Source: Marinobacter sp. DY40_1A1
GTDB lineage: Bacteria; Pseudomonadota; Gammaproteobacteria; Pseudomonadales; Oleiphilaceae
DNA length: 64,000 nucleotides
Direction of reading: 5' to 3'
Assembly (NCBI RefSeq): GCF_016597815.1
Contig: NZ_VCHA01000003.1
Coordinates: 372,001-436,000, forward strand
This document shows, in pieces, positions 18,587 to 28,686 of this stretch. The first letter of the stretch is position 1. The number at the start of each line of letters is the position of its first letter. Below the pieces are notes generated by a model that was given only the letters and a program-made list of their open reading frames with translations, was not told where the DNA came from and did not search any database. The position numbers were made by a program, and so were the translations under genes.

Positions 18587-20046
18587 CATTGCCCGTGTAC
18601 CGATCTTTTATTAACGGCCAGCCACTGGCAAACCAGAGCGGCGAACGCTTCGACGTGGTAAACCCTGCTACCGGCAAGGTGATTTATCAGGTTGAACAGA
18701 CCGACGAATCCGTTATGCAAGCTGCGGTAGAGAGTGCCCGGGAAGGCTTCAAAACCTGGTCTGCAATGAGCGGGCTGGAGCGCGGCCGCATTCTCAACCG
18801 GGCAGCCAATATTCTGCGCGAGCGGAACGATGAACTGGCAAAAATTGAAGTGCTGGACACCGGAAAACCCTGGCAGGAAGCCAGTGTGGTAGACGTAGTA
18901 ACCGGCGCAGATTCCGTGGAGTATTTTGCTGGGCAGGCCTCCAGCATTACCGGTGAAAGCCAGCACCTGGGGCCAGACTTTTTCTATACCCGTCGCGAAC
19001 CGCTGGGCGTCTGCGCTGGCATTGGCGCGTGGAACTACCCACTGCAGATTGCCTGCTGGAAATCCGGCCCTGCCCTGGCATGCGGCAACAGCATGATTTT
19101 CAAGCCATCAGAAGAAACCCCACTGGGCGCCATCAAACTTGCCGAGATTTACATCGAGGCTGGCGTGCCTGCTGGTGTATTCAACGTAGTGCAAGGCGAT
19201 TACCGGGCGGGGCAGATGCTGACAGCCGAACCGGCCATCGCAAAAATCTCGTTTACAGGTGAAGCAAAAACCGGCCGCACAGTAATGGCCGATTCAGCCT
19301 CCTCACTCAAATCCGTAACCATGGAACTGGGCGGCAAATCCCCACTGATGGTTTTTGAAGACACCAATCTGGAACAAGCGGTGTCCGCGGCCATGCTGGG
19401 CAACTTCTACACCCAGGGCGAAGTGTGCACCAACGGGACTCGCGTGTTTGTTCAGCGTTCCATCTACAACGCCTTTCTTGAGGAGCTGGTAAGAAGAACC
19501 AAGAACAACATCATCTGCGGCGACCCGGAACACCCCGACACCAACTTCGGCTCCCTGATCAGCGCCAAGCACCGCGACCTGGTCATGAAGTACATCGACA
19601 GCGCCAAGGCTGAAGGTGCGCGCTTGCTAACAGGCGGCACAACCTTGCAGCCAGCTGGCTTTGAAGGCGGCTATTTTGTAGCGCCAACAATCTTTGCCGA
19701 CTGCACTGACGACATGACCATAGTTCGGGAAGAAATCTTCGGGCCGGTGATGTCCGTACTGCCATTTGATACCGAAGAAGAAGTCATTCAACGCGCAAAT
19801 GCCACCGACTATGGCCTCGCAGCTGCGGTGTTCACTTCAGACATCACCCGCGCACATCGCGTTATTCATCAGATTGAGGCTGGCATTTGCTGGATCAACA
19901 GCTTTGGCGCCTCACCGGCCGAGATGCCCGTAGGCGGCTACAAGCTCTCAGGACTGGGCCGTGAGAATGGTCGCGAAACCCTCGCCCACTACACCCAAAC
20001 CAAATCCGTTTACGTCGGCATGGCACCCCTTGAGTCGCCATTTTGA
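18583..20046 (+). CDS. betB: Betaine aldehyde dehydrogenase
   Basis: NAD(P)-dependent aldehyde dehydrogenase of 487 residues that oxidises betaine aldehyde to glycine betaine. It has the ALDH Rossmann region ([28 protein letters not shown]), the catalytic Glu in MELGGKSP, the catalytic Cys in [13 protein letters not shown], and the family C-terminal segment. Its position between betI and betA, with a 4-bp overlap to betI, supports the substrate assignment. Confidence 0.97.
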   Translation: MTLPVYRSFINGQPLANQSGERFDVVNPATGKVIYQVEQTDESVMQAAVESAREGFKTWSAMSGLERGRILNRAANILRERNDELAKIEVLDTGKPWQEASVVDVVTGADSVEYFAGQASSITGESQHLGPDFFYTRREPLGVCAGIGAWNYPLQIACWKSGPALACGNSMIFKPSEETPLGAIKLAEIYIEAGVPAGVFNVVQGDYRAGQMLTAEPAIAKISFTGEAKTGRTVMADSASSLKSVTMELGGKSPLMVFEDTNLEQAVSAAMLGNFYTQGEVCTNGTRVFVQRSIYNAFLEELVRRTKNNIICGDPEHPDTNFGSLISAKHRDLVMKYIDSAKAEGARLLTGGTTLQPAGFEGGYFVAPTIFADCTDDMTIVREEIFGPVMSVLPFDTEEEVIQRANATDYGLAAAVFTSDITRAHRVIHQIEAGICWINSFGASPAEMPVGGYKLSGLGRENGRETLAHYTQTKSVYVGMAPLESPF

Positions 20047-20109
20047 CACCACTTTTCAAACCAGAGCCTCTGCGGATGACCTATCCGCCTTCGCATCAAG
20101 GAGACAGTT

Positions 20110-21777
20110 TTGCAGTTTGATAATGAATTTGACTATGTAATTGTCGGCACCGGTTCCGCCGGCTGTGTATTGGCGAACCGCCTGAGTGAAAGTGGAGAAG
20201 ACCAGGTTCTGGTACTGGAAGCCGGGCGCCGTGATACCGGTTGGAAAATCCATATGCCCGCAGCGCTCATGTACAACCTCATGGGCGATAAGTACAACTG
20301 GTACTACCATACAGAGCCTCAGGAGTATCTGAACAACCGAAAACTCTACTGGCCCCGGGGCAAAGTGTGGGGCGGCGGTTCTACTCTCAACGCCATGGTG
20401 TACATCCGCGGACACGCCTACGACTACGACCGCTGGCACGATGAAGGCGCCAAAGGCTGGCGTTATCAGGATGTCCTGCCTTATTTCCGCAAAGCCGAAA
20501 GCCGGGAAAAAGGCGCCGACGACTATCGAGGCGGGGATGGCCCACTTAACGTGCACACTGGTGACGAGCCCAACCCCCTGTTTGGCGCCTTCCTGGAAGC
20601 AACCCGGCAAACCGGCTACCCCTACACTGAAGATATGAACGGCCACCAGCAGGAAGGCTTTGGCGAGATGGATATGACCATCAAAAAGGGCAAACGCTGG
20701 AGCGCAGCCCAAGCCTACCTGCGGCCCGCATTGAACCGTCCCAACCTGACTGCCGAAACGGGTGCCATGACCACCCGCATTCTGTTTGAAGGCAAAACCG
20801 CCGTGGGTGTGGAGTACATCCAGAAAAGCAAAACCGTTCGGGTGAAGGCCCGCAAGGAAGTCATCGTAAGCGGCGGTGCTATCAACTCGCCACAACTCCT
20901 GATGCTCTCTGGCATAGGTGCAGCTTCGGAACTCAAAGAACACAATATCCCGGTGGTGGCCGACCGCCCGGGTGTCGGCAAAAACCTGCAGGATCACCTG
21001 GAAATCTACGTTCAGCACGAATCCACCCAACCGGTCACCCTGTACAAGTACACCACCCAGCCGGGCAAAACCCTGGCGGGCATGAAGTGGTTTATCAACA
21101 ACGACTGGGGCGCCTGCCGAACCGCACACCTGGAAGCCGGCGGTTTTATTCGCTCCGAGCCCGGCGTTCGGCACCCGGATATCCAATACCACTTCCTGCC
21201 CTCCCAGGTAATTGACCACGGCCGGAAAGACGCCGAATGCCACGGCTACCAGGCCCACGTTGGCCCCATGCGCCCCACAAGTCGCGGATTTTTGAAGTTG
21301 AAGTCGGCGAACCCGAACGACCACCCGATCATCGATCCCAAGCTGCTAAGCACCGAGCGCGACCGCTGGGAAATGCGTCAAAGCATCAAACTGACCCGGG
21401 AAATCTTCGCCCAATCGGCGTTTGACCCCTTCCGGGGCGAAGAACTGCGACCGGGCGCCAACGCCACCACCGATGAGGACATTGATGCCTTCGTTCGCAA
21501 GTACGCCGACAGCGCTTACCACCCATCCTGCACCTGCAAAATGGGCGCAGCCGATGACCCCATGGCCGTGGTGGACGAAGAGGCTCGGGTTTACGGCGTA
21601 AACAACCTGCGAGTGGTGGATGCTTCCATCATGCCGAGCATGGTGAGCGGCAACCTGAATGCCCCCACCATCATGCTGGCCGAGAAGTGCGCCGACCATA
21701 TTCGTGGCCGCAAACCACTGCCCCCCTCATCCGCACCGGTATGGGAGCACCCGGACTGGAAAAACACACAACGCTAA
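20110..21777 (+). CDS. betA: Choline dehydrogenase
   Basis: A 555-residue flavoprotein of the GMC oxidoreductase family that oxidises choline to betaine aldehyde. The FAD-binding GTGSAG is at 13-18 (DYVIVGTGSAGCVLANRL), the GMC signatures RGKVWGGGSTLNAMVYIRG and SGGAINSPQLLMLSGIG follow, and the active-site histidine region YHPSCTCKMG is near the C-terminus. The start is a TTG at 20110, with AAGGAGA at 20097-20103. It lies 63 bp after betB in the same unit. Confidence 0.96.
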   Translation: MQFDNEFDYVIVGTGSAGCVLANRLSESGEDQVLVLEAGRRDTGWKIHMPAALMYNLMGDKYNWYYHTEPQEYLNNRKLYWPRGKVWGGGSTLNAMVYIRGHAYDYDRWHDEGAKGWRYQDVLPYFRKAESREKGADDYRGGDGPLNVHTGDEPNPLFGAFLEATRQTGYPYTEDMNGHQQEGFGEMDMTIKKGKRWSAAQAYLRPALNRPNLTAETGAMTTRILFEGKTAVGVEYIQKSKTVRVKARKEVIVSGGAINSPQLLMLSGIGAASELKEHNIPVVADRPGVGKNLQDHLEIYVQHESTQPVTLYKYTTQPGKTLAGMKWFINNDWGACRTAHLEAGGFIRSEPGVRHPDIQYHFLPSQVIDHGRKDAECHGYQAHVGPMRPTSRGFLKLKSANPNDHPIIDPKLLSTERDRWEMRQSIKLTREIFAQSAFDPFRGEELRPGANATTDEDIDAFVRKYADSAYHPSCTCKMGAADDPMAVVDEEARVYGVNNLRVVDASIMPSMVSGNLNAPTIMLAEKCADHIRGRKPLPPSSAPVWEHPDWKNTQR

Positions 21778-21814
21778 TAATGCTGTGACCTAAAACAAAG
21801 AAAGGAGAGAACCA

Positions 21815-22744
21815 ATGAAGAAGCTCATGATGGCTTGTGCAGGCCTTGCAATCAGTGGCGCTGCAACCGCCGCTCCGAACGCCGAATGCGAAACCGTACG
21901 TTTTGCGGATGTAGGCTGGACCGACATAACCGCCACCACCGCACTGGCATCCGAAGTACTTAAAGGCATGGGGTACAGCCCAACGGCAAAAGTCCTGTCT
22001 GTGCCGGTGACCTATCGTTCACTCAAAAACAAGGACATCGACGTTTTCCTGGGTAACTGGATGCCCACCATGGAAGGCGATGTGCGCCCATACCTCGAAA
22101 GCGGCGACGTAGAAACCGTAATCACCAACCTGGAAGGTGCCAAATACACCCTGGCAGTGCCTCAATACGTTTACGATTCCGGTGTTACCAGCTTTGCCGA
22201 CATCGCCAAGCATGCAGACGAATTTGATGGCCGCATTTATGGCATCGAGCCAGGCAACGATGGCAACCGCCTGATCCAGCAGATGGTAGACCAAAATGCC
22301 TTCGGCCTCGGGGATTTCCGCGTAGTTGAATCCAGTGAGGCGGGCATGCTGTCCCAGGTAAGCCGTGCAACCCGTCGTAATAACTGGGTGGTATTCCTGG
22401 CATGGGAACCGCACCCGATGAACGCCAACCATGATCTGGCGTACCTGAACGGTGGCGACGATTTCTTCGGCCCCAACTACGGTGGCGCAACCGTGCACAC
22501 CAACGTTCGCAAGAACTACACCAGCGAATGCCCGAACGTTGGCAAGCTGCTGAACAATCTCACCTTCTCCCTGACCATGGAAAACGAAGTGATGGGTGCC
22601 ATTCTGAACGATGGCGAAGAACCAAACGATGCCGCAAAGGCATGGCTGGCCCGCAACCCGGAGGTACTCAATGCCTGGCTTGAAGGCGTTACCACCCTGG
22701 ACGGCAAAGAAGCACTGCCCGCCGTGAAAGCATCCCTTAAATAG
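21815..22744 (+). CDS. choX: Choline ABC transporter substrate-binding protein
   Basis: Periplasmic binding protein of 309 residues with a signal peptide (about 1-20, SGAATAAP). The mature part is of the OpuAC/ProX type: VRFADVGWTDITATTALASEVLKGMGY at the start, then DVFLGNWMPTMEGDV and WVVFLAWEPHPMN, whose aromatic residues fit quaternary-ammonium binding. AAAGGAGAG precedes the ATG. It lies 37 bp after betA and before a permease and an ATPase, so choline is the likely main substrate. Confidence 0.92.
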   Translation: MKKLMMACAGLAISGAATAAPNAECETVRFADVGWTDITATTALASEVLKGMGYSPTAKVLSVPVTYRSLKNKDIDVFLGNWMPTMEGDVRPYLESGDVETVITNLEGAKYTLAVPQYVYDSGVTSFADIAKHADEFDGRIYGIEPGNDGNRLIQQMVDQNAFGLGDFRVVESSEAGMLSQVSRATRRNNWVVFLAWEPHPMNANHDLAYLNGGDDFFGPNYGGATVHTNVRKNYTSECPNVGKLLNNLTFSLTMENEVMGAILNDGEEPNDAAKAWLARNPEVLNAWLEGVTTLDGKEALPAVKASLK

Positions 22745-22752
22745 CCAGTAAA

Positions 22753-22771
22753 GCCCGGGGCAACCCCGGGC
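22753..22771 (+). repeat. Hairpin between choX and choW
   Basis: GCCCGGGG-CAA-CCCCGGGC is a perfect 8-bp stem, 8 bases after the choX stop, with no T-run. It probably protects the choX message or causes partial termination, so that binding protein exceeds permease. The TRAP operon in this window has the same arrangement. Confidence 0.6.
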
Positions 22772-22848
22772 ACCTGATCTGATTTGCACTACCTGATTCA
22801 CTCATTTTCCGTGCCGGCTTTGGCCCGCACCCAAAAAGACATAAAACC

Positions 22849-23697
22849 ATGAACTGGATAACTGAGCATCAACTACCCTTCGGCGACTTCATGGAAGCCA
22901 TTGTTGATTTTCTGGTGATCAATTTCAGCGGCTTTTTCGACGCCGTTTCCGAAACCCTCAGAAGCATGATTCATGGCCTGACCGACGCGCTTCTATGGGT
23001 TCCACCTTTTGCCCTCATTGCACTGTTTACGGCAGCTGCCGCCATTCGCCATCGCCGCTGGGGGCTCACGGCCTTTACTGCCATCAGCTTCCTGCTGATT
23101 TTGAACATCGGCTACTGGGAAGACACCATGGCCACATTGTCACTGGTGCTTTACGCAACCGTGCTGTGCATTCTGATTGGCATTCCCCTGGGCATATATG
23201 CTGCCCACAGCACCTGGCTATACCGGTTTCTGCAGCCGGTGCTGGACCTTATGCAAACCATTCCACCCTTTGTGTACCTGATCCCGACCCTCACACTCTT
23301 TGGCCTGGGCGTAGTACCCGGTGTTATCTCCACCGTGATTTTTGCCATTGCCGCGCCCGTAAGGCTTACCTATCTGGGCATTTCCCAGGTGCCAACCGAG
23401 CTGGTTGAGGCCGGAAAATCCTTTGGCTGTACCAACCGTCAACTGCTGTTCAAGGTGGAATTACCCGCCGCCATGAGTTCCATTGGCGCCGGTATAACCC
23501 AGTGCATCATGTTATCGCTCTCTATGGTTGTTATTGCCGCGCTAGTCGGCGCTGATGGCTTGGGCGTGCCGGTTGTTCGCGCCCTCAACACTGTCGACAT
23601 AGGCAAAGGCTTTGAAGCCGGCCTCGCCATTGTATTACTGGCCATCTGGATGGACCGTTTTTTCCGCCAGAAAGGCGCTGCGGAGACCTCAGCATGA
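22849..23697 (+). CDS. choW: Choline ABC transporter permease
   Basis: Inner-membrane permease of 282 residues in the ProW/OpuAB class, with about six hydrophobic helices. The transport signature region around GIPLGIYAAHSTWLYRFLQPVLDLMQTIPPFVYLIPTL is followed by the cytoplasmic EAA-type loop (VEAGKSFGCTNRQLLFKVELPAAMSSI), which docks the ATPase. It overlaps choV by 4 bp. Confidence 0.93.
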   Translation: MNWITEHQLPFGDFMEAIVDFLVINFSGFFDAVSETLRSMIHGLTDALLWVPPFALIALFTAAAAIRHRRWGLTAFTAISFLLILNIGYWEDTMATLSLVLYATVLCILIGIPLGIYAAHSTWLYRFLQPVLDLMQTIPPFVYLIPTLTLFGLGVVPGVISTVIFAIAAPVRLTYLGISQVPTELVEAGKSFGCTNRQLLFKVELPAAMSSIGAGITQCIMLSLSMVVIAALVGADGLGVPVVRALNTVDIGKGFEAGLAIVLLAIWMDRFFRQKGAAETSA

Positions 23698-24875
23698 TTG
23701 AAATCGATAACGTTAACGTTGTGTTTGGCAAGCAGCCCGAAAGAGCCTTGCCACTGATTGAACAAGGCCTCGAACGAGCCGACATTCGCGATCAGACCGG
23801 TTTGGTAGTAGGCGTACAGAATGCCAGCCTGAATGTAAAAAAAGGCGAAATTTGTGTGCTTATGGGGCTCTCCGGTTCAGGAAAGTCGAGCCTGCTGCGC
23901 TGTATAAATGGCCTTAACGATGTCACCAGTGGGGCCATTCGCATAAAGCACGATAATGAAATGGTGGACTTCACCCAGGCCAGCGAAAAGGTGCAGCGAG
24001 ACATACGCACGCGCCATATTTCCATGGTATTCCAGAGCTTCGCCCTGATGCCCTGGCTGACCGTGGAAGACAACGTGGCTTTCGGCCTTGAGTTGCAAGG
24101 CCTTGGCAAAACCGAGCGCCGCAAGAAGGTAGCCCGCCAACTGGAACTGGTTGGCCTGTCAGGCTGGGCCAACCGCCGGCCGAATGAACTATCCGGCGGC
24201 ATGCGCCAGCGGGTGGGACTGGCACGGGCACTGGCCACAGAATCTGAAATACTGCTGATGGACGAGCCGTTTTCTGCCCTTGATCCGCTGATCCGCCACC
24301 AGCTTCAGGACGAACTGCTGACCCTGCAGGAAGAGCTGCAAAAAACCATCGTATTCGTGAGTCACGACCTGGATGAAGCCCTTAAGCTGGGCTCTCACAT
24401 CGCCATCATGAAAGACGGCCAGATCGTACAGCACGGCAAGCCGGAATCCATTGTGCTGGAACCTGCAAACGATTACGTAAAAAGCTTCGTTGCCAGCACC
24501 AACCCACTGAACGTTCTGGCGGCACGCTCCCTGGCACTGCCTATTGGCCAGATACAGGAAGACTCCAGAGGCAACCGCTGCCTCAACAAGCGCTACGACA
24601 CCTGGCTACACACTCCGGATGTGGCGGAAAAAGCCGTAGTAACCAGTGGCGGCCAAACCTTTCAGACCCAAGCCTGGCAAGAAGGCCAAGCCATCGAAAG
24701 CCTGGCCAAACAACCAACCCGTATAGCCCCGAATACACCTCTGCGGGATGCCGTAGAGATTCGATATTTCACCGGCCACAGCCTGCTGGTGGAAGAAAGC
24801 GGCCAGATTACCGGCGCCATTGGCGACCGGGAGCTTTACCACGCCATGCTGGGGAAGCATCTGGACGACAGCTAG
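23694..24875 (+). CDS. choV: Choline ABC transporter ATP-binding protein
   Basis: A 393-residue ATPase of the ProV/OpuAA class. Walker A is LSGSGKSS (near 60), the signature LSGGMRQRVGLARAL and Walker B ILLMDEPFSALDP follow, then the His switch VSHDLDEA. Residues beyond about 270 form a degenerate regulatory tail that may hold one CBS-like unit, shorter than the tandem CBS of E. coli ProV. The ATG overlaps the choW stop. Confidence 0.94.
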   Translation: MIEIDNVNVVFGKQPERALPLIEQGLERADIRDQTGLVVGVQNASLNVKKGEICVLMGLSGSGKSSLLRCINGLNDVTSGAIRIKHDNEMVDFTQASEKVQRDIRTRHISMVFQSFALMPWLTVEDNVAFGLELQGLGKTERRKKVARQLELVGLSGWANRRPNELSGGMRQRVGLARALATESEILLMDEPFSALDPLIRHQLQDELLTLQEELQKTIVFVSHDLDEALKLGSHIAIMKDGQIVQHGKPESIVLEPANDYVKSFVASTNPLNVLAARSLALPIGQIQEDSRGNRCLNKRYDTWLHTPDVAEKAVVTSGGQTFQTQAWQEGQAIESLAKQPTRIAPNTPLRDAVEIRYFTGHSLLVEESGQITGAIGDRELYHAMLGKHLDDS

Positions 24876-24932
24876 GCGAGCTTTTCGCCCACCAATAATC
24901 ATAAAATCACTAATCTCCTAAAAAGGACGTCT

Positions 24933-26564
24933 ATGAATATCCGAAACATCACGGCTGGCGCGGGGCTGCTTGCCTCGTCCCTCCTGCTGGCCGCCTGTGC
25001 ACCCATGCAAACAGACTCTCAGGCCGCATCGGCTGAACCTGAAACAGCCAAAAACGTCATCATGATTATTGGCGATGGCATGGGCCCGCAACAGATTGGT
25101 TTGCTGCTAGCTTACGCCAAGCAAGCACCCAACTCGGTGGTCGCCGACGGCATCACTGCCTTCGATCGCATTGCCGAAAATGGCCCTATGGGCATTTCCA
25201 TGACCCACGCCAATGACAACCTGGTTGTGGACTCCGCAGCCTCTGCCACCCAACTAGCCACCGGCAAACTCGCTGGCGCCGAAATGATTGGCGCAGACAA
25301 AGACGGCAACACAGCGGAAAGCATTCTGGAAAAAGCGAAAAAACTGGGCAAATCTACCGGCCTGGTTTCCGACACCCGCATCACCCACGCGACCCCCGCG
25401 GGCTTTGCTGCCCACCAGAGCCACCGCAGCCTTGAAAATGAAATTGCCGTCGATTTGCTGAATAACAACGTAGACGTAATGTTATCTGGCGGCCTGCGTT
25501 ACTGGATTCCGGCATCCGCCAATGACGAGCAGTCAGCAGCGCGTTTAGAGCTGGAAGCATTGACTGAAGGCTCTGTGCGCATCAAATCCAAGCGCAAGGA
25601 CAACCGCAACCTGATTGCCGAAGCGCAGCAAAAAAACTACGCCCTGGCATTCAACCTTGATCAGATGAACCAAGCAGATGGCAAAATGCTTGGCTTATTT
25701 GCCTACTCATCACTGCCTAACGCCATTGTTGAGAATCGGACCAAAAGTGACCCCAACCGCACCATTCCCACATTGAAAGAAATGTCGGAAAAAGCCATCG
25801 CCACCCTGTCCAAAAACGACGAAGGCTTCTTCCTGATGATTGAAGCCGGCCAGATTGACTGGGCAGGGCATTACAACGACACAGGCACCATGCTTCACGA
25901 AATGCTGCGCATGAACGAAACGCTGAACTACGTTCTGGACTGGGCAGAGGGCCGGGATGACACATTGGTTGTTGTCACCGCAGACCATGAAACCGGCGGT
26001 TTTGGCTTCAGCTATTCCGCCAACGACCTCCCCCATGGCCGCGACCTGCCGGGCGACGTTTTTAAAGAACAACAGTTCAAACCTGGCTTCAACTTTGGTG
26101 ATGTATCCACCCTGGACAAACTGTATGAGCAGAAATCCTCCTACGGCGACATATTCTACAGCCAGTTCGACGGTTTGAACGAGCGCGAGCAAACACCGGC
26201 CAGCCTTGCACGTATTGTGAACGCTGAAACCAGCTTCAACATAACCGAAGAGCAGGCGGCCCGGGTACTGGCCACTGAAGACAACCCCTTCTACACCGAA
26301 GGCCACTCATACCTGAGCAGCAAAACCGTTCCGAAAATGGATGTGAACGGCGCCTTCTTCGTTTACCAGACAGACGACAACCGCCAGAACCTTCTGGCCC
26401 GTGAAGTTGCTGAGCAGCAGAACGTGGTCTGGTCTACCGGCACTCACACCAACACCCCGGTACTGGTATTCACACAGGGCCCCGCTAAAGCGGCTGCACC
26501 CTTTGGCAAGATTCTGCACCACACAGATGTTGGCCAGTATGCCATAGAGGCGATGGACAACTGA
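24933..26564 (+). CDS. Alkaline phosphatase, lipoprotein
   Basis: Secreted phosphomonoesterase of 543 residues with a lipoprotein signal: lipobox LLAAC with the lipidated Cys near residue 22, so it should be membrane-anchored. Alkaline phosphatase motifs are present: MIIGDGMGPQQ (metal), nucleophile Ser in VVDSAASATQLATGK, EAGQIDWAGH, TADHETGG and GTHTNTPV. It follows choV by 57 bp. It might release choline from phosphocholine for the adjacent transporter, but that is inference; no Pho box was recognised upstream. Confidence 0.9.
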   Translation: MNIRNITAGAGLLASSLLLAACAPMQTDSQAASAEPETAKNVIMIIGDGMGPQQIGLLLAYAKQAPNSVVADGITAFDRIAENGPMGISMTHANDNLVVDSAASATQLATGKLAGAEMIGADKDGNTAESILEKAKKLGKSTGLVSDTRITHATPAGFAAHQSHRSLENEIAVDLLNNNVDVMLSGGLRYWIPASANDEQSAARLELEALTEGSVRIKSKRKDNRNLIAEAQQKNYALAFNLDQMNQADGKMLGLFAYSSLPNAIVENRTKSDPNRTIPTLKEMSEKAIATLSKNDEGFFLMIEAGQIDWAGHYNDTGTMLHEMLRMNETLNYVLDWAEGRDDTLVVVTADHETGGFGFSYSANDLPHGRDLPGDVFKEQQFKPGFNFGDVSTLDKLYEQKSSYGDIFYSQFDGLNEREQTPASLARIVNAETSFNITEEQAARVLATEDNPFYTEGHSYLSSKTVPKMDVNGAFFVYQTDDNRQNLLAREVAEQQNVVWSTGTHTNTPVLVFTQGPAKAAAPFGKILHHTDVGQYAIEAMDN

Positions 26565-26583
26565 TTGTGAGGAGTTGAATATG

Positions 26584-26608
26584 CCGGCCCACGCACATGC
26601 GGGGCCGG
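26584..26608 (+). terminator. Hairpin after the alkaline phosphatase gene
   Basis: CCGGCCC and GGGCCGG pair around an 11-base loop 19 bp after the stop codon. No T-run follows. The remaining 250 bases up to the GGDEF gene contain no coding signal that I can support; they probably hold that gene's promoter. Confidence 0.4.
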
Positions 26609-26862
26609 TAATGCTTCCAAGAGCCCCCGCCAATATAACTATTTTACCAGCCGCAAAACCTACCATTCCTGCTCACCAATACCCCCTCCCCGAAGCGAAC
26701 ACAAAGAGGCTTGCTATTGAGGTTAAGCTTTGGAGTACCGTTTAACGCCAGGTTAATTTATGCTTCCCTGTAGAGAAGGAACTGGGTCTCTGCATATTTT
26801 CAGGGCGCGTCTGTGCTGGCAGCAGGCTAAAAATATAAAAAAAGGTGCTTTGCGGAGAAATC

Positions 26863-28317
26863 ATGGACGCATCATCGGAAAGGACAAATCTTGCCAGTAA
26901 CATCACAGGGTTGAAGCAGCACTCCCGTAACGCACTATTTTTTATTTTTTCCTTTTGGTTATTGAACCAGGTGGCCTACCTCTTTGAAGTATCCGAAGGC
27001 ATAAGCATTTTTTACCCACCTTCCGGGTTTGCCATGCTATTGATTTATCTTTTTGGCGCAAAATATCTTCCTGTTTACCTTGTCGCAATTATATTGGGCG
27101 GCCTTCCCCAACGCGATGTCTTTAATTACAGCCTTGAAATGCTTAACCCGGATTTAAGACAATTTTTCATCTACGGCACTGCCGGAATAGCACTGGGTCA
27201 CTTAAACCCTGAAAAACAAACACTTAGCGCTAAATTTTATTATACTTTGATATTAATATTCATCATAACGGCACTTCTATCCTCTGCTGTATTTGTTATG
27301 AGTTCAAACAGCATGGAAAGCACCCTTAGCGCACAGTGGCGCGAACAGGTCCCACTGTTTTTTGTCGGAAACTTGACTGGCGCGCTGACCGCACTCCCAT
27401 TATTTATATTTTTTCTCTATTTCAAATCCCACGGGTGTAAAACAACAAAACTCACCCTTTATCGTGATATCCTGAAACCAGATAAACTAATAGCCTTTCT
27501 GATCATAATAACCCTGTCTTTTCTGGTTGTATCTCTGGGCAAATTCAGTGAGAACTACTCAAGCTATTACTACCTGATACTGATCCCTATTATCTGGACC
27601 GCTGTAAAGTGGGGGCTGGGTATTGGCTTGATGTATGCATTTATCGGGAACCTTTTCACGCTTTCATTTTATGTTCTTTTTGGATATTCATATCATGGAA
27701 TGCTAGAGGTCCAGCTGATCTTCGCCATGTCAATAATCTCTACTGTACTGATTGGGCTGGTGCATGAACAAAAGGATATTTTTTATGAGAAATCCATTTA
27801 CGATGAGCTGACAGGGCTCGCAAACATGAGGCTATTCAAGAGTCTGAGCGCCTCTATGATCGCCAATGCAGAAAGGAATAACGAAACAGTCGCACTTTTG
27901 TTTGTCGACATTGATGGTTTTAAAACCATTAACGATACATTCGGTCACAAAGCAGGCGATCAAGCACTTGAGAGAATTGGCAAGCTATTGAAGAACAGCC
28001 TTCGGGATGCGGATTTCGTTGCGCGCTATGGGGGTGACGAGTTCATCATCCAGCTAAATGGTGGAATATCTGAAAAAGACGCGGAAGTGGTTGCCTCCAG
28101 CATCATCAAAACCATCTCAAAACCATTCCACTTCGATAATGGCTCAGCAACTATAGGTGCAAGCATTGGCATTTCTGTCTACCCCAAAGATGGAACAGAT
28201 GTGGACACCTTGATCAGCAAGGCAGATAAAGCGATGTACGCTGCCAAAAAAAGCGGTAAAAATTGCTTCAGACTGTTCCGCCAACAACCTCGTCACTATG
28301 CCGGGAGGCATTTATGA
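26863..28317 (+). CDS. Diguanylate cyclase with MASE1-type membrane sensor
   Basis: A 484-residue membrane protein with eight or so hydrophobic helices in a MASE1-type sensor (about 20-300; GISIFYPPSGFAMLLIYLFGAKYLPVYL) joined to a C-terminal GGDEF domain. The active-site motif is intact (RYGGDEF), and an RxxD inhibitory site (RDAD) lies five residues before GGDEF, so it should make cyclic di-GMP under product control. The ATG at 26863 has GGAG upstream. Base composition is visibly more AT-rich than its neighbours, which suggests acquisition. It overlaps the next gene by 4 bp. Confidence 0.9.
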   Translation: MDASSERTNLASNITGLKQHSRNALFFIFSFWLLNQVAYLFEVSEGISIFYPPSGFAMLLIYLFGAKYLPVYLVAIILGGLPQRDVFNYSLEMLNPDLRQFFIYGTAGIALGHLNPEKQTLSAKFYYTLILIFIITALLSSAVFVMSSNSMESTLSAQWREQVPLFFVGNLTGALTALPLFIFFLYFKSHGCKTTKLTLYRDILKPDKLIAFLIIITLSFLVVSLGKFSENYSSYYYLILIPIIWTAVKWGLGIGLMYAFIGNLFTLSFYVLFGYSYHGMLEVQLIFAMSIISTVLIGLVHEQKDIFYEKSIYDELTGLANMRLFKSLSASMIANAERNNETVALLFVDIDGFKTINDTFGHKAGDQALERIGKLLKNSLRDADFVARYGGDEFIIQLNGGISEKDAEVVASSIIKTISKPFHFDNGSATIGASIGISVYPKDGTDVDTLISKADKAMYAAKKSGKNCFRLFRQQPRHYAGRHL

Positions 28318-28562
28318 TCACGATTTCTCAGCTCACAGAGCTTCTCGGCTGGGCTTCAATCTTGAACCTGGGAATGCTGGTGTTCGCCAGTGTCCTCCTC
28401 ATTTTGGCCAGACCCTTTATCACATCAATCCACAGCAAGATGTTTGGCATTCCGGAAAGCGAGCTCACTGCCAGTTATTTCAACTACCTAGCAAACTACA
28501 AAACATTCTCATTCGTGTTCATTATTGCGCCTTATCTGGCTCTCAAGATTATGGGCCAGTAA
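28314..28562 (+). CDS. Small membrane protein, DUF6868 type
   Basis: An 82-residue protein with two hydrophobic segments (about 8-32 and 60-80) around a loop with IHSKMFGIPESELTASYFNYLANYK. This matches my recollection of DUF6868, whose function is unknown. The ATG overlaps the stop of the diguanylate cyclase gene (ATGA) and is preceded by GGGAGG, so the two are translated together. A longer reading from 28263 lies inside the cyclase gene and is not used. Confidence 0.7.
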   Translation: MITISQLTELLGWASILNLGMLVFASVLLILARPFITSIHSKMFGIPESELTASYFNYLANYKTFSFVFIIAPYLALKIMGQ

Positions 28563-28686
28563 AGCGGGTAGCACCTGCATCAATTCGTAACCAAAAGCTG
28601 TCAATGCCTGTGTATCCTGCAGCTCTTGGCTCAGCGTTCAGCCAAGAGCCTGAGCGTAAAACAAAACCGGAGCAAGATACTGGAAG

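Noticed and set aside
20056..21324. A 422-residue open frame on the minus strand
   Set aside because: It lies antisense to betA, has no family resemblance, and is a by-product of GC-rich codon use in the real gene.
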